From Brachionus rotundiformis (Eukaryota > Rotifera > Eurotatoria > Ploima > Brachionidae): a DNA stretch of 64,000 nt. This document shows, piece by piece, positions 61,366 to 64,000 of the stretch (positions are counted from its first letter, which is position 1; each line of letters begins with the position of its first letter). The notes under the pieces are model-generated. The model had not been told where the DNA came from. It saw only the letters and a list, made by a program, of their open reading frames with translations, and did not search any database. A program made the position numbers and the translations under genes. Location: assembly GCA_016802295.1 (NCBI GenBank), contig JAESIW010000124.1, positions 1,076,031 to 1,140,030 on the forward strand, in the 5' to 3' direction.

Positions 61366-61760
61366 AAATTTGCTCGAAAGGAACGAGAAATCTAATCGGT
61401 TCGTCCTGGGTTTTCCTTTTTTTATTATTTTTTTTGTATCGCTATCAGCTAATTTCAGTAATATAATAAAACTTTTTCATTAAATTTTCTGCGCCGGTGA
61501 AGTTAAAAGCAACTTTTTAAGCAGAGCAAATTTGAAAATTTAATGTTTTAATTTAAAAAAAATTCAAAGCTTTTGAAAAACAAAAAATTTTAACAATTAT
61601 AAACAAAAATTGTTTAATTAGAATTTTCATTTTTTTTGTCAAAAAAAATTTTCTGTAGAACAAATTATTGAAAATTTGCTCTGTTTTAGAAAAAATTGCT
61701 TCAAAATTCACTGTACCAATTTTCTGAATTTATATTTTCTCGTTCCTTTCGAGCAAATTT
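61366..61760. mobile_element. 395-bp MITE with perfect 25-bp terminal inverted repeats
   Basis: Terminal repeats: 61366-61390 begins AAATTTGCTCGAAAGGAACG and 61736-61760 is its exact reverse complement. A nested 12-bp perfect inverted repeat (CAGAGCAAATTT 61522-61533 and AAATTTGCTCTG 61672-61683) reuses the same AAATTTGCTC word. There is no coding capacity. The flanks show no clear target-site duplication. It lies just upstream of a broken integrase gene, but nothing proves the two are related. Confidence 0.85.
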
Positions 61761-61920
61761 GGCACAAAGCACGTGATATTATGATAAAAAAGTGTAATGA
61801 AAATCACTTAAAAATAACACTTGACATGATCGTAGGTAAGCTATGAGAAAATTTACCTGTAAAATTAAAAATGTGTTAATTAATTAAATTATAAGTTTTC
61901 ATTAATATGTGAGCAATGTA

Positions 61921-62922
61921 TTATGAATAAAAAGAGAAGCAAGACCACTGGAGTAGTTGTAAAGCTTATTCTATCAAATAATTTTAATAGCCGTGCTCAA
62001 ATGGATTTAATCGACATGCAAGCGGTATCGGACACTTAGACATTTCCAATGATTTTGCAATCTGATAATGGTCGTGAATTTCGAAACCAACTAGTTGAAG
62101 CGTTAAAAGCAATGTGACCAGACATTAAATTTGTACATGACCGAGCTAGACATCTTCAATCCCAAGGTAGCGTAGAAAGAGCCAACGCGAACATAAAAAA
62201 ATGCTTGCTACTTGAATGCAGGAAAATAAATCGACCAAATGGTCAAATGGAATTAAATTTGTCCAACTAAAAAAATCATTTATTCCATTCAGGGATAAAA
62301 TGTAGTCCTTATAAAGCTGTTTTTGGCGTTAAAAACACCACTCGGCTTAAGTTCCAGTATACCTGCTGAAGAATGGGGTAAATTGGATTCAGCTAAGCAG
62401 TTGTTTGATTTAGTTGGTTACGAGTACGACTCTTCCGAAATACTGGAAGATGAAGACGAAGGCCATGATGACATATTTGACTCGAATGAATTTTAACTCG
62501 ACAACCTAATGGTCAATCCAGAGCCATAAAATGATCTTCCTAGTGAAAATATTATAAATAAAGCTAATTCGATGTTGGGAATAAGAAATAATGTCCGTCA
62601 AAATCAACAAAAATAAGCACAAAAATGATGACAAGAAGTAAGAAATATATTCCAGTGTGTGGAGTGCTTAATACATAGTTTGCAAGAAACAGTTTTGACT
62701 TGGTAAAAGATTTTACAATAGAGCTAAATTTAAAACTAGACAAAGCTTTAAGTGTGAGGCAAGCAGTAAATGAATTATCAATTGATGGTGGTCAAGGTAT
62801 GGTTAAATGCAACTGTACTGGTCAATGTATGACAAATCGATGTGGCTGTAAAAAGTCCCTGTTGTTATGTAACTCCAGACGTCATGGAGGCAACTTAAGC
62901 TGCATTTTCGTATATGACTAAT
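61921..62922 (+). pseudogene. broken integrase-type transposase gene with Cys-rich tail
   Basis: Frames with several stops contain the core of an rve/DDE integrase: LQSDNGREFRNQ, and after a stop KFVHDRARHLQSQGSVERAN with the final Glu of the triad. The HxQSQGSVERAN form is typical of the integrase found in KRBA2/SCAND3-type domesticated genes and related retroelements. An Asp/Glu-rich stretch follows near 62440-62500. The last 73 codons (62700-62921) are open and hold a compact Cys cluster, CNCTGQCMTNRCGCKKSLLLC, of the type found at the end of these proteins. The integrase part cannot make a product as it stands. Confidence 0.7.
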
Positions 62923-63249
62923 TAAAAAACTTAAAAAGATAGATATTTGTTTTTTTTTACATTATCAAAATATACGTTTCGTTTCAGTAATTTACTAAAC
63001 TTGTTTCAGTAAATTAGTGAAAAAAATAAAAAATCAGTAAATATCTAAATTTTATTTATTTTTTTATGTTTTACATTTTTACTGATAGTTCAGTAAATTT
63101 ACAAATTTACGTATATTAAAAATTTACGGTAACAATTATAATCGATATTTTCATGAAAATTAACTAATTTAAAATCTAAAATTGAATATTGAAGAAAAAA
63201 ATCAATAATTTATTTTTAATTAATTTAAATGAATAAATTTGGATTGTAG
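62923..63249. other. gap integrase pseudogene / glycosyltransferase
   Basis: About 330 bp, with repeated CAGTAAATTTA-like words near 62985-63115. It is presumably the promoter region of the next gene. Confidence 0.3.
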
Positions 63250-64000
63250 ATGAAATTGTTTAAAACCATATTTATTTTAATATTATTTATCTATTCATTT
63301 TATTACATATTCTCATTCAAAAAAGTTAATTACACAACATCTAAATCAAAACGAGCTCAAGTATCGAATATCTTAAGCTATTTTGATCAAGATTTTAGTC
63401 AAATTAATCAGAGAGAATGTGATCCAATGCTAAACAGCATTCAGTATGAATTTTGTCTGGGAAAACTAAACCAACTTGAGTTATCAATAGACCAATTTAG
63501 ATTAAAAAATAGTGTTTATCCTTGTGATGAATGTCTTAAAATTAACAATCAAACAACACTGATTTACATTCACACATTTTGGCAAATAGCAGACAAAAAA
63601 GACTCTAATATGTACAAATTTCGACATAGACTTGTCCACCTAAACCTAATGTCGTATCTGGCCACTCAAAATTTGTGTTGTACAAAATTTATTTTATGGA
63701 AATTAAAATCTTTTCCAGCCGAAATAGAGTCTAAACTAGGACAAAAATTTAAAAAATGGATAGATAATGGCCAAGTTCAAATTAGAAATTTTGATTTGGG
63801 CGAACTATGTGAACTTTCACTTGACAGAAAAGGTTCTACCATCTACCAATACTCAATATGCAAATCACCACACAAAACAAATCCGAACAAACTTATCGCA
63901 TTTAGTGATCTAGTCAGATTTGTTGTATTGGATCTTTATGGTGGTATTTATGTTGACGGCGATGTATTTTTTCTCAAAGATACTAATTTATTATGGAAAA
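63250..64000 (+). CDS. type II membrane DXD glycosyltransferase, 3' partial
   Basis: The gene runs off the right edge; 250 codons are visible without an intron. The ATG at 63250 opens a short basic cytoplasmic end followed by one membrane anchor (LFKTIFILILFIYSFYYIF), so a Golgi type II protein is likely. A Cys-rich stem region follows (CDPMLNSIQYEFC, PCDEC). The catalytic signature is near the edge: FSDLVRFVVLDLYGGIYVDG, then DVFFLKD, which includes the DGD form of the metal-binding DXD motif. This layout fits the DXD-containing sugar-binding family (PF04488, alpha-1,4-glycosyltransferase/GT32-like). Donor and acceptor sugars cannot be told. It is unrelated in motif to the HS3ST enzyme. Confidence 0.8.
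   Translation, partial: MKLFKTIFILILFIYSFYYIFSFKKVNYTTSKSKRAQVSNILSYFDQDFSQINQRECDPMLNSIQYEFCLGKLNQLELSIDQFRLKNSVYPCDECLKINNQTTLIYIHTFWQIADKKDSNMYKFRHRLVHLNLMSYLATQNLCCTKFILWKLKSFPAEIESKLGQKFKKWIDNGQVQIRNFDLGELCELSLDRKGSTIYQYSICKSPHKTNPNKLIAFSDLVRFVVLDLYGGIYVDGDVFFLKDTNLLWK

Overview
The window is nuclear DNA from an AT-rich invertebrate animal. Animal-only genes (innexins, alpha-catenin, SNX27, nephrocystin-1, SBF/MTMR5-13), short GT-AG introns of mostly 45-60 bp and tightly packed genes show this. Innexins as gap-junction genes, a ciliary gene, very low GC outside exons and a secreted bacterial-type amidohydrolase suggest a small lophotrochozoan/gnathiferan such as a monogonont rotifer. That taxonomic placement is inference. 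I rebuilt 20 protein-coding genes by joining open frames across GT-AG introns, with reading phase checked at every junction. One gene is cut by each window edge. Exon coordinates were read by eye and a base or two of error is possible in homopolymer runs.

Region 1 (1-13.2 kb): a partial peroxisomal-type DHRS4 reductase; an orphan acidic protein; SNX27 (-); innexin A (+); a heme peroxidase (+); innexin B (-); TSEN2 (+). The two innexins are inverted copies whose first 1,178 bp look identical, while their tails and flanks have diverged.

Region 2 (13.5-30.8 kb): SECISBP2L (-), N-formylglutamate-amidohydrolase-like protein (+), alpha-catenin (-), type-B carboxylesterase (+), cobalamin-dependent methionine synthase (-) and VIPAS39/SPE-39 (+). 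Genes alternate strand, so intergenic gaps are alternately divergent (promoter) and convergent (3' ends).

Region 3 (30.8-38.4 kb): a 7.6-kb, extremely AT-rich block without genes. Its right end holds decayed non-LTR retrotransposon fragments.

Region 4 (38.4-57.9 kb): a giant SBF/MTMR5-13 pseudophosphatase gene (+, 11 kb) whose introns have collected transposon debris; a 72-bp tandem repeat; nephrocystin-1 (-) with a heparan-sulfate 3-O-sulfotransferase nested antisense in its first intron; glycine C-acetyltransferase (-); and POLR1F/RPA43 (-).

Region 5 (58-64 kb): prohibitin-1 (+), an SPSB3-like SPRY/SOCS-box protein (+), a 395-bp MITE with perfect 25-bp terminal repeats, a broken integrase gene with a cysteine-rich tail, and the start of a DXD-type Golgi glycosyltransferase (+).

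The genes are ordinary animal housekeeping and cell-biology genes, not one pathway. Some share themes: MTR and GCAT in one-carbon and amino-acid metabolism; SNX27, SBF and VIPAS39 in endosomal traffic; alpha-catenin and innexins at cell junctions. The strongest unusual signal is the gene-converted inverted innexin pair enclosing a peroxidase.
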